From assembly GCA_964442655.1 (NCBI GenBank), contig CAYTZM010000018.1, positions 1-15,473 of the forward strand: 15,473 bases of DNA, written 5' to 3'. This stretch comes from GCA-002727615 sp964442655. Lineage in GTDB: Bacteria > Pseudomonadota > Alphaproteobacteria > TMED109. Each line of letters starts with the position of its first letter. The first letter of the stretch is position 1. Below the pieces are notes generated by a model that saw nothing but the letters and a program-made list of their open reading frames with translations, was not told where the DNA came from and searched no databases. The translations under genes and the position numbers were made by a program. Positions 14,659-15,473 of this stretch are shown piece after piece.

Positions 14659-15473
14659 ATGAAAATAATAGGACATAGAATTTTTGGGAAATTAATTCAA
14701 GAAGAGAATGGTCGATTTGGAGACGTGTATAACCCGGCTACAGGAGATGTAGAAAGCAAGGTGGCATTGGCGTCTGATTCTGATGTTGATAAAGCCGTAG
14801 CAGCAGCAAAAACAGCTTTGCCAGAGTGGAGTGATACTCCACCTATTCAAAGAGCTAGAGTTTTATTTAAATATAAACAATTAATAGAAGATAATATTGA
14901 TGAATTAGCAGATTTGGTAGGCAGAGAACATGGAAAAACATTAACTGATGCAAAAGGTTCAGTTATAAGGGGTTTAGAAGTTGTAGAATTTGCATGTGGC
15001 ATTCCACATCTGTTAAAAGGAGAATATACAGAACAAGTAGGAACAGGTGTTGATAGTTTTTCAGTGAGACAACCTGTTGGTATTGCTGCAGGAATAACCC
15101 CATTTAATTTTCCGGCAATGGTCCCATTATGGATGTATCCTATTGCTATAGCATGTGGAAATACTTTTATTTTAAAACCAAGTGAAAGGGATCCTTCTTG
15201 TCCAATAAGACTTGCTGAATTACTTGAGGAAGCGGGAGCTCCACCTGGAGTTTTAAATGTTGTAAATGGGGATAAAGAGGCAGTAAATGCAATACTAGAT
15301 CATCCTGACATTTCAGCGGTATCTTTTGTAGGTTCTACTCCTGTAGCTAAACATGTTTATTCAAGAGGTTCATTGTCGGGGAAGAGAGTACAGGCATTAG
15401 GTGGAGCTAAGAATCATATGGTAATTATGCCAGATGCTGATTTAGACCAAGCTGTTGATGCTTTAATGGGGGC
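14659..15473 (+). CDS. mmsA: Methylmalonate-semialdehyde dehydrogenase (CoA-acylating), cut off by the window edge
   Basis: This enzyme oxidatively decarboxylates methylmalonate or malonate semialdehyde to propionyl-CoA or acetyl-CoA in valine, inositol or beta-alanine breakdown. The first 271 residues are present. They include GREHGKTLTDAKGSVIRGLE (88-107), the oxyanion Asn in GITPFNFPAMVPLWM (145-159, N150), ILKPSERDPS (171-180), the cofactor-site FVGSTPVAKHVY (223-234) and GGAKNHMVIMPDADLD (248-263). The KNHM signature and SERDPS favour the CoA-dependent MmsA subgroup over hydrolytic aldehyde dehydrogenases. The catalytic cysteine would lie just past the window end, so activity cannot be confirmed here. 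The start is fixed by GGAG (14650-14653) five bases ahead. The 54-base AT-rich gap after the exchanger has TATTATAAG, a possible -10, but no clear -35. Confidence 0.93.
   Translation, partial: MKIIGHRIFGKLIQEENGRFGDVYNPATGDVESKVALASDSDVDKAVAAAKTALPEWSDTPPIQRARVLFKYKQLIEDNIDELADLVGREHGKTLTDAKGSVIRGLEVVEFACGIPHLLKGEYTEQVGTGVDSFSVRQPVGIAAGITPFNFPAMVPLWMYPIAIACGNTFILKPSERDPSCPIRLAELLEEAGAPPGVLNVVNGDKEAVNAILDHPDISAVSFVGSTPVAKHVYSRGSLSGKRVQALGGAKNHMVIMPDADLDQAVDALMG

Overview
The window reads as a stretch of chromosome from an AT-rich (about 30% GC by eye), streamlined Alphaproteobacterium, of the kind seen in SAR11, HIMB59 or other small-genome marine lineages. The reasons are the divergent dapF-mtaB / ffh arrangement, the ffh-rpsP-rimM-trmD-rplS block running into leuCDB-asd, SDH subunits of alphaproteobacterial type, very short gaps and no mobile DNA. 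The exact lineage cannot be fixed from the sequence alone.

Layout. Positions 1-2061 (minus strand) hold dapF and mtaB, joined by a 4-base ATGA overlap; mtaB runs off the left edge. A 195-base divergent intergenic region (2062-2256) is the longest non-coding stretch. It carries a candidate promoter and a GC-rich hairpin in the leader of ffh. From 2257 to the right edge everything is on the plus strand: ffh, rpsP, rimM, trmD, rplS (protein targeting, ribosome and tRNA maturation); leuC, leuD, leuB (leucine synthesis); asd (aspartate-family amino acids); sdhC, sdhD, sdhA, sdhB (respiratory complex II); a CaCA-family cation exchanger; and the first 271 codons of an mmsA-type acyl-CoA-forming semialdehyde dehydrogenase. 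Gaps from rpsP to sdhB range from an 11-base overlap to 41 bases, and I see no convincing terminator, so read-through over many of these genes is plausible.

How they work together. Asd makes aspartate semialdehyde, the branch point toward lysine/diaminopimelate, methionine and threonine, and DapF acts later in the same diaminopimelate branch. LeuC/LeuD/LeuB carry out the isomerisation and oxidation steps of leucine synthesis. SdhCDAB couples succinate oxidation to quinone reduction. MmsA would feed propionyl-CoA or acetyl-CoA from valine, inositol or related catabolism into central metabolism.

The unusual content is in the ribosomal block. Ribosomal protein bS16 has a C-terminal tail of 16 tandem six-residue units (18-bp DNA repeats, 4043-4330) that more than doubles its length. 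Ribosomal protein bL19, three genes on, ends in four hexads of similar pattern. The structured ffh leader is the other item worth following. I see no CRISPR array, insertion sequence, prophage, tRNA, rRNA or defence system, and nothing I can defend as a wholly new multi-gene system.
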